From positions 1 to 64,000 of the forward strand of contig JAUXRI010000177.1 in the NCBI GenBank assembly GCA_030681895.1: 64,000 nucleotides of DNA, written 5' to 3'. Under the pieces are notes generated by a model. It did no database searches. It was not told the origin of the DNA and was given only the letters and a program-made list of their open reading frames with translations. Position numbers and translations under genes: made by a program. Origin of the DNA: Myxococcales bacterium (lineage in GTDB: Bacteria > Myxococcota > Myxococcia > Myxococcales > Myxococcaceae). Of this stretch, positions 10,044-18,844 are shown piece by piece; within the stretch, counting starts at the first letter, position 1, and each line of letters starts with the position of its first letter.

Positions 10044-13001
10044 ATGCGCGATGGTTCGCGCGTGCGACGTCTGCTCGTTCTGCTGGTCCCTTTCGCCCTC
10101 GGCTGTGCCACCGCGACGCCCCGATTCAGTCAGGAGCTGGCGACCGCCTTCGCGCAAGACGACATGCGCCGGCTCGAGACCGACGACGTCGAGGTCTACT
10201 ATCCAGCAGCGCACAAAGAGGCCGCCGAGCGGGTCGCCCGCCGGGCGTCGGAGTGCCTTCGAAAGTTCCGCGAGCTGCAGCGCACCGAGCGCCCCCGTGA
10301 GCGCGCCCTGCTCTTCCTCACCAGCGCGAACTTCAACAACGCGTACGTGACGGGGCAGGTCATCGGAGAGCCGCTCCACTCGGTCAACCCGCTGCAGACG
10401 TCGCTCGAGCTGCTCCACTGGTACGGGCTCTCAGGCGCGGCGGCGGACGACGTCAGCTGCCACGAGATGTTCCACTTCGCCCACTTCGAGCAGGTCGAGT
10501 CGTTCTGGAGAGCGGTGAACACCGTCGTCGGGCCGGTGCTGCCGTCACAGATCTTCCTGGAGCGGTGGTTCACCGAGGGCGTGGCCCAGTACTACGAGGG
10601 CCGCATCACGAGGCCGGTCGGGCGGCCCAACAGCCCGCTCTATCGCGGCGTCTTCGAGTCGTTCGTGGCCTCACGCGGTGGCTCGCTCGGCCCTGGCGAT
10701 CTCAGCACAAACCAGCGCGAACTCTCTCCCTACAGTGGCGCGTACCTGACCTCGCTGCCCTTCGTGGAGTGGCTGGTCTCGAAGTACGGCGAAGACGCGC
10801 TGTGGGCGCTGATGGATCAACAGGGCCGCGACTTCTTCGCGCCGCTTGGCGTGTCATTACGGTTCAACACCATCTTCGGGAAGGCGCTCGGCGACCTCGT
10901 CTCGGCCTGGTCGAGAGAGCTGGAGCGCGCCCACGTCGAGCGTCCCCGGCCGGCGACCCAGAAGATCCTCCGCGATCGGCTCGGCCAGCTCGCGCGCATC
11001 GCCGTGCACGGACCGAGCGGCACCATCGCCCTCGTCCACTCAGGGCCTGAGCAGGTGCCGATGCTGCGAATCCTCGAGAAGGACGGCAGCGTGCGCGCGG
11101 AGCAACACCTGGTGCGGCTCTTCTTCGGTCGCGAATGGGTGCAGGTCGGCCCAGTCACGATGAGCGGGCTGTCGTTCACGGCCGACGGGAAGTTCCTGTT
11201 CCTCATGAACGAGGATCTCATCTCGCGCGGCGACACGCGCACGCAACTCTGGAAGATCGACGCCAGCTCCGGCGACGTCGTGCAGGTCTGGCAGGACGTG
11301 GGCCGGGCGCAGGGCGGCGCGGTGATGCCGAATGGAAAGCAGTACATCTTCATCGACTTCGTGGCTGGACGATCACGGTTGGCGTCGTTCGACCTCGAGA
11401 CCGCGAAGGTGACCGTGCTGTTCGAGCCGCCGCCAGCGGTGGCGCTGTCGTCTCCGACCGTGTCTGCTGATGGCACGCGCATCGTCTTCTCGCAGCTCGA
11501 CGGCAACGGGTGGAACCTGCGGCTCCGCGCGGCTGATGGCACGGTGCGGGCGCTGACCGACGATGGAGCGTTCAACTACGGCGCGAAGTGGATCGACGCG
11601 ACGCACGTGAGCGTGACGCGCGTTGCAGATGGACGGCTGCAGGTGCATCGACTGGCCATCGACACGGGCCGACTCGAGCGCCTCACCAACGCCCCGTTCA
11701 CGATGCTCGACGCGTGGCCGACCGAAGGATCCGTCGTCTTCGTCAACCGCGAGGGGATCACCTGGTCGGTCGATCGCGCGCCCATCGAGGTGTTGCAGGT
11801 CGTCAACGAAGGCGCAGTCGTGGCGCAGGCTGACGTTCCTGCAGAGCCGGTTGCCACGGATGCGACGACTCCACCGCTTGTCCCACCGCCCTTCCCCGAC
11901 TCGCCTGCGCTGAAGATCACTGACGACCACGAATACTCAGGGCTCGATCATCTCTTCGTTCCGCAGCTGAGGTTGCCGGGCGTGCTGGTGTTGCCGCGCG
12001 TCAACACCGACATGTCGATCACCTGGGTGACGACGCTCTACGCCTCACTCTCGGGGAAAGATCGACTGGGGCGCCACAACTGGGCGCTCAACGGCAGCTT
12101 CAACTTCCCCGACCGGCAGTGGACGGCATCGGTGGAGTACGTGAACCAGCAGCTCGCGCCGTGGCAGCTCGGGCTCTTCGGGTCGCGTGACGCGGTGACG
12201 GGAGGAGCGTTCTGGACCGGCTCCGTTTCGGGCTCTCGCACCTTCTTCACCGTGCCGGTCTCGTTCGCCGCGCGCGCCCTCGTCGACGAGACGTTCGATG
12301 TCAGCGGCCCGTCGATCCTGCAGAAGTACTTCGGCCCTGAGGTGTCGGTCGCGTACTCGGCGGGCGAGTCGACCTCGTACGGCGGGTTTCAACGCCTGTT
12401 CGCGATGAGCGGCACGGCGCGCGCGTACCCGGCCGCCTTCGGGAGCGATCGAAACCTGTTCGATCTTCGCGGCACCCTCACCTTCGCGATCCCGATGCCC
12501 TTCAGCCAGCGGCACTCGTTCATCGCGTCGATCGTCGGTCGTGGACTTCCGGCGTCTCCGGCTGGCTCGCTGCGCGTCGGTGGGCAGCCACAGGGCATCT
12601 CGATCTACCAGAGCCAGTCGCCCGTCGACCCACCAACCGGTCCAGGCGGCTACCTGCCCGGCTCCCTCGCCGAAGCCGTGCGCGGCTACGACGACTTCAC
12701 CATTCGCACCGAAGGCGTCGGCATCGCGAACGCGCGCTACCGCTTCAACTTCATCATCGATCGCGGCACGGCCTCGATCCTGTGGCTCTTCCCCTCGTTC
12801 TTCGCGCGCCAGTTCGACGTCGAGGCCTTCGGCTCGGGCGCTTACACGATGCAGGGCCAGTGGATGCGCGCGGCCGGCGGCGCGGCGAGCTTCCGCTTCA
12901 ACGTGATGGACGTGATCCCCTTCTCGCTGACGTACCAATACGCCTGGCGCTTCGACTTCGCGCGCGGCGGGCTGCACACGGTTTCTCTTTCACTGGAGTG
13001 A
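10044..13001 (+). CDS. Lipoprotein with HExxH peptidase motif, beta-propeller and C-terminal barrel
   Basis: The ATG at 10044 gives 985 residues with a lipoprotein signal (RRLLVLLVPFALGC, Cys 21). Three parts are visible. Residues 130-190 carry HEMFH (140-144) and, 34 residues on, TEG (Glu 178), the gluzincin pattern of zinc metallopeptidases. Residues about 300-620 show repeated blades such as MSGLSFTADGKFLFL and SSPTVSADGTRIVFS, typical of TolB-like propellers. From about 660 to the end, alternating hydrophobic strands finishing in SLSLE resemble an outer-membrane beta-barrel. A surface protease or a protein-folding machine of the outer membrane is plausible; activity is inferred. Confidence 0.75.
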   Translation: MRDGSRVRRLLVLLVPFALGCATATPRFSQELATAFAQDDMRRLETDDVEVYYPAAHKEAAERVARRASECLRKFRELQRTERPRERALLFLTSANFNNAYVTGQVIGEPLHSVNPLQTSLELLHWYGLSGAAADDVSCHEMFHFAHFEQVESFWRAVNTVVGPVLPSQIFLERWFTEGVAQYYEGRITRPVGRPNSPLYRGVFESFVASRGGSLGPGDLSTNQRELSPYSGAYLTSLPFVEWLVSKYGEDALWALMDQQGRDFFAPLGVSLRFNTIFGKALGDLVSAWSRELERAHVERPRPATQKILRDRLGQLARIAVHGPSGTIALVHSGPEQVPMLRILEKDGSVRAEQHLVRLFFGREWVQVGPVTMSGLSFTADGKFLFLMNEDLISRGDTRTQLWKIDASSGDVVQVWQDVGRAQGGAVMPNGKQYIFIDFVAGRSRLASFDLETAKVTVLFEPPPAVALSSPTVSADGTRIVFSQLDGNGWNLRLRAADGTVRALTDDGAFNYGAKWIDATHVSVTRVADGRLQVHRLAIDTGRLERLTNAPFTMLDAWPTEGSVVFVNREGITWSVDRAPIEVLQVVNEGAVVAQADVPAEPVATDATTPPLVPPPFPDSPALKITDDHEYSGLDHLFVPQLRLPGVLVLPRVNTDMSITWVTTLYASLSGKDRLGRHNWALNGSFNFPDRQWTASVEYVNQQLAPWQLGLFGSRDAVTGGAFWTGSVSGSRTFFTVPVSFAARALVDETFDVSGPSILQKYFGPEVSVAYSAGESTSYGGFQRLFAMSGTARAYPAAFGSDRNLFDLRGTLTFAIPMPFSQRHSFIASIVGRGLPASPAGSLRVGGQPQGISIYQSQSPVDPPTGPGGYLPGSLAEAVRGYDDFTIRTEGVGIANARYRFNFIIDRGTASILWLFPSFFARQFDVEAFGSGAYTMQGQWMRAAGGAASFRFNVMDVIPFSLTYQYAWRFDFARGGLHTVSLSLE

Positions 13002-13005
13002 CGAC

Positions 13006-14397
13006 ATGGCCTCGATTCAATTCCTCGGCGCAGCAGGCACGGTGACGGGCTCGAAGTTCCTCCTCGAACATGACGGCAAGCAGGTGCTGGTCGACTGCGG
13101 GCTGTTCCAGGGACTCAAGGAACTCCGCCAGCGCAACTGGGAACCGACGCCCATCGACGTGAAGAAGCTGAACGCGGTGGTGCTCACGCACGCGCACATC
13201 GATCACACCGGCGGGCTCCCGCGGCTCGTCGGGCAGGGCTACCGGGGGCCCGTCTACTCGACGAGCGGCACGCGCGATCTCTGCGGCCTGTTGCTCCCCG
13301 ACTCGGCGCGCATTCAGGAGGAAGAGGCGCGCTACGCCAACAAGCGCGGCTACTCGAAGCACCACCCTGCCCTTCCGCTGTACTCCGAGAAGGACGCCGA
13401 GCGGGCGCTCGAGCAATTCGAGACGTTCGGCTACGGCCGCGCCAAAGAGATCGTCCCGGGCATCGTGCTGACCTTCGTTCAGGCCGGGCACATTCTCGGG
13501 AGCGCGATTTGCGTGTTCGATCTGCTGAGCACGAAGCAGCGCGTCGTCTTCAGCGGCGATCTCGGCCGATACAACGCGCCGATCTTGAGAGACCCGGTCG
13601 CGGTCGAGTCGGCGACGACGCTGATCGCCGAGAGCACGTACGGCGATCGGACGCACGTCGAGACCAGCCCGATGGATCTGCTGGCCGAGGTGGTGAACGA
13701 CACGGCCCAGCGTGGCGGCGTGCTGGTGATTCCGGCCTTCGCCGTGGGCCGAACGCAAGAGATCCTCTTCCACCTCGACAACCTCGAGCGCGCCAAACGA
13801 ATCCCCGAGCTGCCGGTGTTCGTCGACTCGCCGATGGCCTGCAACGCGACGCCGATCTACCTGGCGCACCCGACCGATCACGACGACGAGTTCCGTCAGC
13901 TGATCATCCAGGGAAAGACGCCGCTACAGACGAACCGCACGCGCTTCGTCACCTCGGCCGCCGAGAGCAAGCAGCTCAACACGCTCAAGGGCCCGGCCAT
14001 CATCATCTCGGCGAGCGGCATGGCGACGGGCGGCCGTATTCTGCACCACCTCGCGCACCGCGCGCCTGACCCGAAGAACACGATCCTCTTCGTCGGCTAT
14101 CAGTCGGTCGGGACGCGTGGCCGCCGCATGCTCGACGGAGAGAAGACCATTCGTATCCACGGTCGCGAGGTGCCGGTGAACGCGAAGCTGACGCAGATCT
14201 CTGGCTTCTCGGCGCACGCCGACTGGAGCGAGATGCTCCGCTGGATGGATGGCTTCACGACGCCTCCGAAGCAGGTGCTGCTCGTGCACGGTGAAGACAA
14301 GGCGCTCGCCGCGCTCAAGGGCCGGGTCGACCTCAAAGGGTGGCCCACCTACATCCCCAAACACCTGGAGCGGGTCGAGCTGGTGCGCGCCGGGTAG
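13006..14397 (+). CDS. Metallo-beta-lactamase/beta-CASP RNA-processing nuclease
   Basis: A 463-residue protein starting 4 bases after the upstream stop. THAHIDHTGG (residues 61-70) is the dinuclear-zinc signature, and GHILGSA and SGDLG supply further ligands. Beta-CASP motifs follow: VDSPMA (motif A), SASGMATGGRILHHL (motif B His) and VLLVHGE near the end (motif C). The family comprises RNA endo- or exonucleases related to CPSF73; bacterial members of this length are poorly characterised. A cytoplasmic RNA-processing role is likely. Confidence 0.85.
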   Translation: MASIQFLGAAGTVTGSKFLLEHDGKQVLVDCGLFQGLKELRQRNWEPTPIDVKKLNAVVLTHAHIDHTGGLPRLVGQGYRGPVYSTSGTRDLCGLLLPDSARIQEEEARYANKRGYSKHHPALPLYSEKDAERALEQFETFGYGRAKEIVPGIVLTFVQAGHILGSAICVFDLLSTKQRVVFSGDLGRYNAPILRDPVAVESATTLIAESTYGDRTHVETSPMDLLAEVVNDTAQRGGVLVIPAFAVGRTQEILFHLDNLERAKRIPELPVFVDSPMACNATPIYLAHPTDHDDEFRQLIIQGKTPLQTNRTRFVTSAAESKQLNTLKGPAIIISASGMATGGRILHHLAHRAPDPKNTILFVGYQSVGTRGRRMLDGEKTIRIHGREVPVNAKLTQISGFSAHADWSEMLRWMDGFTTPPKQVLLVHGEDKALAALKGRVDLKGWPTYIPKHLERVELVRAG

Positions 14398-14420
14398 GCC
14401 TTGGTGCTAGTCTGTCGGCC

Positions 14421-14807
14421 ATGACTCGCTGGTGCGCCGCCGCGTTCGCGGCTTTCATCTTCGTGGCTCCCCTCGCCTTCGCCGACAAGCCCCGCCGTGG
14501 CCTGCAGAAGTTCGACGACGAGGCCACCGAGGTGAAAGACGTCACCAAGCGGCCCAGCAAGATGAAGGGCTGGGTCGAAGCCGAGGACTCCGACGAGTTC
14601 GACTTTCCCTGGAAGCAGGTGCTCGGGGCGCTGGTGTGCTTCGCCATCGCCGCGCCGTTCGCGTGGAAGCTCTACAGCAACGTCAACGGAGAGATCGCCG
14701 CAGCGAAGGAAGACAAGTTCGGCGACCCTGACGTGCCAGAGCCCGCTGCGGTCCCCGTGCGCGTTCGCCGGAAGTTGACCGGCGATCGTCCGTCGGCCGG
14801 CTCCTAG
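14421..14807 (+). CDS. Small secreted or membrane protein, unknown
   Basis: The ATG at 14421 gives 128 residues: a signal peptide (about 1-21, cut near AFA-DK), an acidic/basic stretch, one transmembrane segment (about 75-90) and a charged tail. No family is recognised. A -10-like TAGTCT ends 7 bases before the ATG, suggesting a leaderless transcript. Its stop overlaps the convergent rtcA gene by 4 bases. Confidence 0.65.
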   Translation: MTRWCAAAFAAFIFVAPLAFADKPRRGLQKFDDEATEVKDVTKRPSKMKGWVEAEDSDEFDFPWKQVLGALVCFAIAAPFAWKLYSNVNGEIAAAKEDKFGDPDVPEPAAVPVRVRRKLTGDRPSAGS

Positions 14808-15841
14808 CGAGCCGAGACGTCGACCACGTCACCTGAGATCGTCACCCGAATCGGCAGAAACGCCTCGAGCACCCGTGCGTGCGTGGTGAGGTGATCGGAC
14901 ACGACGTGCGCCTTGAAGTGACTCGAGCGCGTCGTCCCCAGCAGACCGGCCGCGGCCAGGCCCATCGGGAGCAGCACCTGATCCCCAGCGTGCTCGTCGA
15001 GGGCGCCCTGGCCACGTAGCCACGCTCGCGCATCCCGCGCCGCGATCCGGCCCACCTCTTCGGCTGGCACCCGCCGCTCGCCGAGTGACGAGAAGCCCGC
15101 GACGGTCTGTCCGTTCGACTCCGCCGTCACGAGCACCGCTGCGCCTCGGGAGTGCGCCACCGGGAGGACGGCAACGTCGAGCTCCACGGGAACGCCGAGA
15201 TCGTTCAGCGCGCGGCGGGCCGTGTCGCCCTGACGGTGGGCGACGTCGATGGGCAGGCCGCCGACGACGGAGCGCACTACGAGTCGATCGATGACGGGGC
15301 GGTCCTTCAGCTCCAGGCCATCACCACGCACGATCGGAGCGACTTCGGCCCACAACCGGCCTCCACCTTCAGGAAAGAAGCCGGCGAGCTCGAGCTTCAG
15401 CTTCACGTCGACGCCCCACCGTCGAACCAGCGGCCCCCAGACCCGCGAGACGTAGTCGAACGACGGGCTTGCGATGACGTGTGAACCGCCGGTGAGGGTG
15501 AGCGAGCCGCCTCCCGCGAGCGCCAGCGGGTAGGCCAGGCAGTGGAGCAGCAGGTTGGTCGAGCCCGCGGTGCCGACGTGAAACGAGAACGCGCCCGTCT
15601 TCGTGGCCTTCGGGTGGAACGTGACGGTGTGGCTGCCGATGGCGTCGCCCTCGACGATGGCGTCTCCGAGCTTCGCGGCGCCCTGCACACACGTGAGGTG
15701 CTGCGCCTTCAGACCGGCCGGCTTTCGCTTCGCGCGGACCTTCTCGAGACGAAACGCCTGGCCGGTGATCAACGAGAGCGACAGCGCCGAGCGCAGCACC
15801 TGGCCGCCACCTTCACCTTCGCTGCCGTCGAGGACAATCAC
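14804..15841 (-). CDS. rtcA: RNA 3'-terminal phosphate cyclase
   Basis: A 345-residue RtcA, the usual length. It converts RNA 3'-phosphate ends to 2',3'-cyclic phosphate using ATP through an AMP-histidine intermediate. The N-terminal LDGSEGEGGGQVLR is the family signature, LTGGSH lies mid-protein, and DEHAGDQ near residue 285 holds the catalytic histidine. There is no rtcB ligase or rtcR regulator in the window. It is convergent with the small membrane protein gene and not clearly in an operon. Confidence 0.92.
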   Translation of the reverse strand: MIVLDGSEGEGGGQVLRSALSLSLITGQAFRLEKVRAKRKPAGLKAQHLTCVQGAAKLGDAIVEGDAIGSHTVTFHPKATKTGAFSFHVGTAGSTNLLLHCLAYPLALAGGGSLTLTGGSHVIASPSFDYVSRVWGPLVRRWGVDVKLKLELAGFFPEGGGRLWAEVAPIVRGDGLELKDRPVIDRLVVRSVVGGLPIDVAHRQGDTARRALNDLGVPVELDVAVLPVAHSRGAAVLVTAESNGQTVAGFSSLGERRVPAEEVGRIAARDARAWLRGQGALDEHAGDQVLLPMGLAAAGLLGTTRSSHFKAHVVSDHLTTHARVLEAFLPIRVTISGDVVDVSAR

Positions 15842-15939
15842 GCCGCCATCGTCGCAGAGCGGGAGTCAGTCCTGACGAAAAGAAAGCGCCCGGCCTCCGA
15901 GGGGAAGCCGAGCGCGATCACGTCGTTCGACTGGACGGC

Positions 15940-16686
15940 TTAGAAGCCCATGCCGCCGTCGACGTCGATGGTGCGGCCGTTGAAGTAATCGCACTCGAGC
16001 ACGAACTTCACGGCGACCCAGAGATCCTCGGGCAGGCCGATGCGGCCGACCGGAATGTTCGCGGTGAAGGCGTCGAGCGCCTTCTGGTTCATGCCCTTCG
16101 TCATCGGCGTCTCGACCATGCCGGGCGCGATGGCGCCGACGCGGATGCGGAACGGCGCGAACTCCTTCATCCACGTCACGGTGTTGGCGGCGAGCGCAGC
16201 CTTGGCCGACACGTAGTTCGACTGGCCGCGGTTTCCGTGGCGCGCGATCGACGACATGTTGACGATCACGCCGGGGCCCTGCTCCTTCTCGACCATCTTC
16301 GCGACGACCTCGCGCACCATCAGCGTGGCGCCGACGAGGTTGACGTTGATGACGGCGTTGAACTGGTCGAGCGACATCTTCACGACCTGGCCCGTCGTCT
16401 TGTCCTTCTTCACCAGCAGGCCGTCCTTGAGGATGCCGGCGTTGTTGATGAGGCCGTTGAGGCCGCCCATCGCGTCGAACGCCCAGTTCACAAAGCCGAT
16501 GATGTCTTCTTCCTTCGAGACGTCGAGCCGGCGGGTGTGAATGCCCTTCGGCAGCGCCTTGAGGCCCTCTTCGTTGACGTCGCCGACGGCGACCTGTGCG
16601 CCGGCCTCGAAGAGCCGGGTGGCGAAGTGAGCGCCCATACCCTGAGCGCCACCGGTGACGACGATCTTCAGATCTTTGAGGTTCAT
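15940..16686 (-). CDS. Short-chain dehydrogenase, probable acetoacetyl-CoA reductase (PhaB-like)
   Basis: A 248-residue SDR. TGGAQGMG (about 11-18) is the NAD(P) glycine motif, NNAG the structural motif, and SS...YVSAK the catalytic Ser-Tyr-Lys. The start at 16686 overlaps the phaC stop (ATGA), and this coupling is why I prefer it to an ATG 21 bases upstream. Next to phaC, the likely job is reducing acetoacetyl-CoA to 3-hydroxybutyryl-CoA for PHA synthesis. The family is broad, so a different 3-ketoacyl substrate is possible. Confidence 0.8.
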   Translation of the reverse strand: MNLKDLKIVVTGGAQGMGAHFATRLFEAGAQVAVGDVNEEGLKALPKGIHTRRLDVSKEEDIIGFVNWAFDAMGGLNGLINNAGILKDGLLVKKDKTTGQVVKMSLDQFNAVINVNLVGATLMVREVVAKMVEKEQGPGVIVNMSSIARHGNRGQSNYVSAKAALAANTVTWMKEFAPFRIRVGAIAPGMVETPMTKGMNQKALDAFTANIPVGRIGLPEDLWVAVKFVLECDYFNGRTIDVDGGMGF

Positions 16687-17663
16687 GCGTTTCTCTCTTT
16701 CATCCACGTGATGAGGGCCGGGTACAGCTTGCTGGCGGCTTTGCTTCCCACGACGGCGCCCACGTGACCACCAGGGACCGCGAGAACCTTCGTGTCGTTC
16801 GAGCCGACGAGGGGGTTGATGGCGACGGCCGCGTTCGGAGGACAGATGGTGTCCTTGTCGGCGGCGACGGTGAGCAGCGGACAGGTGATGTGCTTCAAGT
16901 CGACGCGCTTGCCGCCGACGTAGTGCTGCCCCTGGACCAGCAGGTTCTTCTGGTACAGGTCTTCGATGTAGGTCGTGTAGGCGGCCGCAGGGAACGCGAT
17001 GTTGTCACTCGCCCACGCCTCGAGCGCCTCGTACGACTCGCGGAAGACCGGGTCGAAGGCCTTGTCGATGACCGTCACCATCTTCGCGAGATCCTGCGTG
17101 GGGCGGAGCAGCTTGAAGCCGGCCTGCATCTGGTGCGGCGCAACATTTCCCGCCTCGGCGACCGCTTCGGCGTCGAACCATCGGGGGTCGGTCATCAGCC
17201 CGAGCAGGCCGGAGTGCGTGAAGTCGATGGGGCCGAGCAGGTTGACGAACCCGGCGTACTTCTCGGGGTACAGCGACGCGTGCACGGACGAGAGCGTCGC
17301 GCCCATGCAGTAGCCGAGCACCGAGACCTTCGGCTTGCCGGTCTCGCGGATCACCCGGCGCATCATGCGGTCGAGCCGCGCGAGCGCGTCGGCCCAGGTG
17401 AAGTAGCGGTCGTGATCTTCAGGAGTGCCCCAGTCGAGACACCACACGTCGAGGCCGGCGTTGACGAGCGCCTCGACCACGCTCGCGCCTTTGCGCAGGT
17501 CGAGCACGTACCAGCGGTTGATCATCGACGGCACCAGCAGCACGGGCGCGGCGTCGACGAGCGCGACGTCGGTCGCGGCATGGAAGCGGTAGAGCTTCGC
17601 CGGACCGTCTTCGAGCACGGTGCTGCGCGGCGTGGGCATCAGGGACTTCGGCTGGTTGAGCAT
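16683..17663 (-). CDS. phaC: PHA synthase, class III PhaC-type subunit (copy 1)
   Basis: A 326-residue alpha/beta-hydrolase that polymerises hydroxyacyl-CoA. The lipase-like box is GYCMG with nucleophile Cys 119; the acid lies in AADKDTICP (about 270) and the base in GGHVGAV (about 300). VPSMINRWYVLDL and LDWGTPEDHD are hallmarks of class III synthases. It is somewhat shorter than the usual 355 residues. It lies downstream of phaR and the phasin and is coupled to the SDR gene. A sequence resembling the PhaR-type operator occurs inside the gene at about 17131-17145. Confidence 0.9.
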   Translation of the reverse strand: MLNQPKSLMPTPRSTVLEDGPAKLYRFHAATDVALVDAAPVLLVPSMINRWYVLDLRKGASVVEALVNAGLDVWCLDWGTPEDHDRYFTWADALARLDRMMRRVIRETGKPKVSVLGYCMGATLSSVHASLYPEKYAGFVNLLGPIDFTHSGLLGLMTDPRWFDAEAVAEAGNVAPHQMQAGFKLLRPTQDLAKMVTVIDKAFDPVFRESYEALEAWASDNIAFPAAAYTTYIEDLYQKNLLVQGQHYVGGKRVDLKHITCPLLTVAADKDTICPPNAAVAINPLVGSNDTKVLAVPGGHVGAVVGSKAASKLYPALITWMKERNA

Positions 17664-17757
17664 GCGGGCCTCGTTCGGAAAGGAAGCCGCCGCGGTCGGC
17701 CTGGAGCTCCGACCACGGCGACGATGCTGCGACTGCTCACTTCAGGTCACGTCGGAC

Positions 17758-18033
17758 TCAGCGAACGAAGAACTCCATCGCCTTGCGGCTGCTCTCGATG
17801 CTCAGCTTGCGGGCGCCGGTGGCGAGCTCGTTGACGTAGTTGAACTGCGTCTTCATGAGCTCCGACATCTCGTCGATCTGGGTGTTGCCGTACTCGATCC
17901 ACTTCGAGTGGGCCTTGCTCATCTCGTCGAACGCCGACTGCAGGCGCTCGGTCTGATCGTCCATCTGCTTCTTCCACTGCTCGACGCCGGGGAGCTGCTG
18001 CACCTGCGAAGCTGCGGTCTTGGTCTCGGCCAT
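17758..18033 (-). CDS. Phasin-like PHA granule protein
   Basis: A 91-residue, wholly helical amphipathic protein starting at the ATG at 18033 behind a good ribosome site (AAGGAG). It has the look of phasins: no Cys, regular heptads (QSAFDEMSKAHSKWIEYGN) and an aromatic-rich end (KAMEFFVR). Phasins coat PHA granules, and in class III systems related proteins partner the synthase. It has its own promoter and PhaR-type operator and is followed 94 bases later by phaC. Confidence 0.75.
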   Translation of the reverse strand: MAETKTAASQVQQLPGVEQWKKQMDDQTERLQSAFDEMSKAHSKWIEYGNTQIDEMSELMKTQFNYVNELATGARKLSIESSRKAMEFFVR

Positions 18034-18101
18034 GTTCGTTCTCCTTGATGGGTCACTGCGGGGTCGACTGCCTCCGAACGTCTCTCGTCCGGAACCCCCA
18101 C

Positions 18102-18129
18102 AGGATATGCACCGAACGCGACGCGTCAA
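18102..18129 (-). promoter_or_regulatory. Promoter of the phasin-phaC-SDR operon
   Basis: On the minus strand TTGACG (18129-18124) and TATCCT (18107-18102) are separated by 16 bases, matching the vegetative consensus at five and four positions. Transcription would start near 18095, leaving a leader of about 60 bases before the phasin ATG. The operator candidate lies 7 bases upstream of the -35 box. Confidence 0.5.
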
Positions 18130-18136
18130 GCGGATT

Positions 18137-18151
18137 TTGTGCAGCGCAACA
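18137..18151. promoter_or_regulatory. PhaR-type operator candidate upstream of the phasin
   Basis: TTGTGCAGCGCAACA is identical at 14 of 15 positions to the sequence upstream of phaR (18685-18699). It contains the TGC-N3-GCA core seen in PhaR binding sites, and it differs at one position from the TGCRNYGCASMA consensus I recall for Bradyrhizobium PhaR. It sits beside the phasin promoter, the classic PhaR target. Confidence 0.55.
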
Positions 18152-18158
18152 TTTCCGA

Positions 18159-18662
18159 CTACTTCCGGCGCTTCTTGAGCGAGGCCTTGAGCTCGTCGAG
18201 CTCGCGGCGCAGGCCTTCGACGTCGCTCTGAACGGCCTCGCGAGGGGGCGGAGGGGCTGGAGCCTGGCTCTGCTGGCCCCCCAACCAGTTGCCGAAGCCG
18301 CCGCCGCCCTGCCCGAGGAGCGCCATCAGCGGGTTGAACGGCATGATCGACTGGGTCGACTTGCGGGCCTGCAGGTAGAGCTCGAGGGCGCCCTGAACGT
18401 AGCGGCCGAGGAACTCGGCGAGGGCGTCGTCACCGAGACGAATCAGCTGGTGGAGCAGCGCCGCCGGGAACAGCGTGTCGGCGCCTCGGCTCTCGATGAT
18501 GATCTGCGTCAGCGTCTCTTGCGTGAGATCGCGGTTGGTCTTCGCGTCGATGACCCGCGCCTCGGCCCCGGCCCGGATCTTCTCGGTGAGCTCGTCGAGC
18601 GTGATGTAGCGGCTCGACTCGGTGTCGTAGAGGCGGCGGTTTCCGTATTTCTTCACGAGCAT
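18159..18662 (-). CDS. phaR: PHA synthesis regulator PhaR
   Basis: I start at the ATG at 18662 (167 residues) because the conserved domain begins right after it: VKKYGNRRLYDTESSRYITL (about 3-22) is the signature of the PHA accumulation DNA-binding domain. A second conserved block, about 75-110, ends at ARKSTQ. The C-terminus has a Pro-rich linker and a short coiled coil (VEGLRRELDELKASL). PhaR represses phasin genes and its own gene and is released when it binds nascent PHA granules. Matching operator candidates in front of this gene and of the phasin fit that model. Confidence 0.9.
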   Translation of the reverse strand: MLVKKYGNRRLYDTESSRYITLDELTEKIRAGAEARVIDAKTNRDLTQETLTQIIIESRGADTLFPAALLHQLIRLGDDALAEFLGRYVQGALELYLQARKSTQSIMPFNPLMALLGQGGGGFGNWLGGQQSQAPAPPPPREAVQSDVEGLRRELDELKASLKKRRK

Positions 18663-18684
18663 GAGAAAGGCCTTAGCAAGCGCG

Positions 18685-18699
18685 TTGTGCAACGCAACA
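18685..18699. promoter_or_regulatory. PhaR-type operator candidate upstream of phaR
   Basis: TTGTGCAACGCAACA lies 22 bases upstream of the phaR ATG and repeats the site before the phasin with one change, which suggests autoregulation. A TTGACA hexamer on the plus strand (18708-18713) lies 8 bases to the right and could serve the divergent lipoprotein operon, though no good -10 box follows it. The operator may therefore act on both sides. Confidence 0.55.
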
Positions 18700-18844
18700 G
18701 CCGGGGCTTGACAGGAACGTCACAAAGCGTCATTTCCGGTCCTCTTTGCTGCAACCGCACATGACGCCCGTTCACTCCTCCGAAGCCCGTCCGTCGCACC
18801 CCGCTGGTCCGGGGCTGGGTGGATTTCGAGGGAGTCACGGCGTA

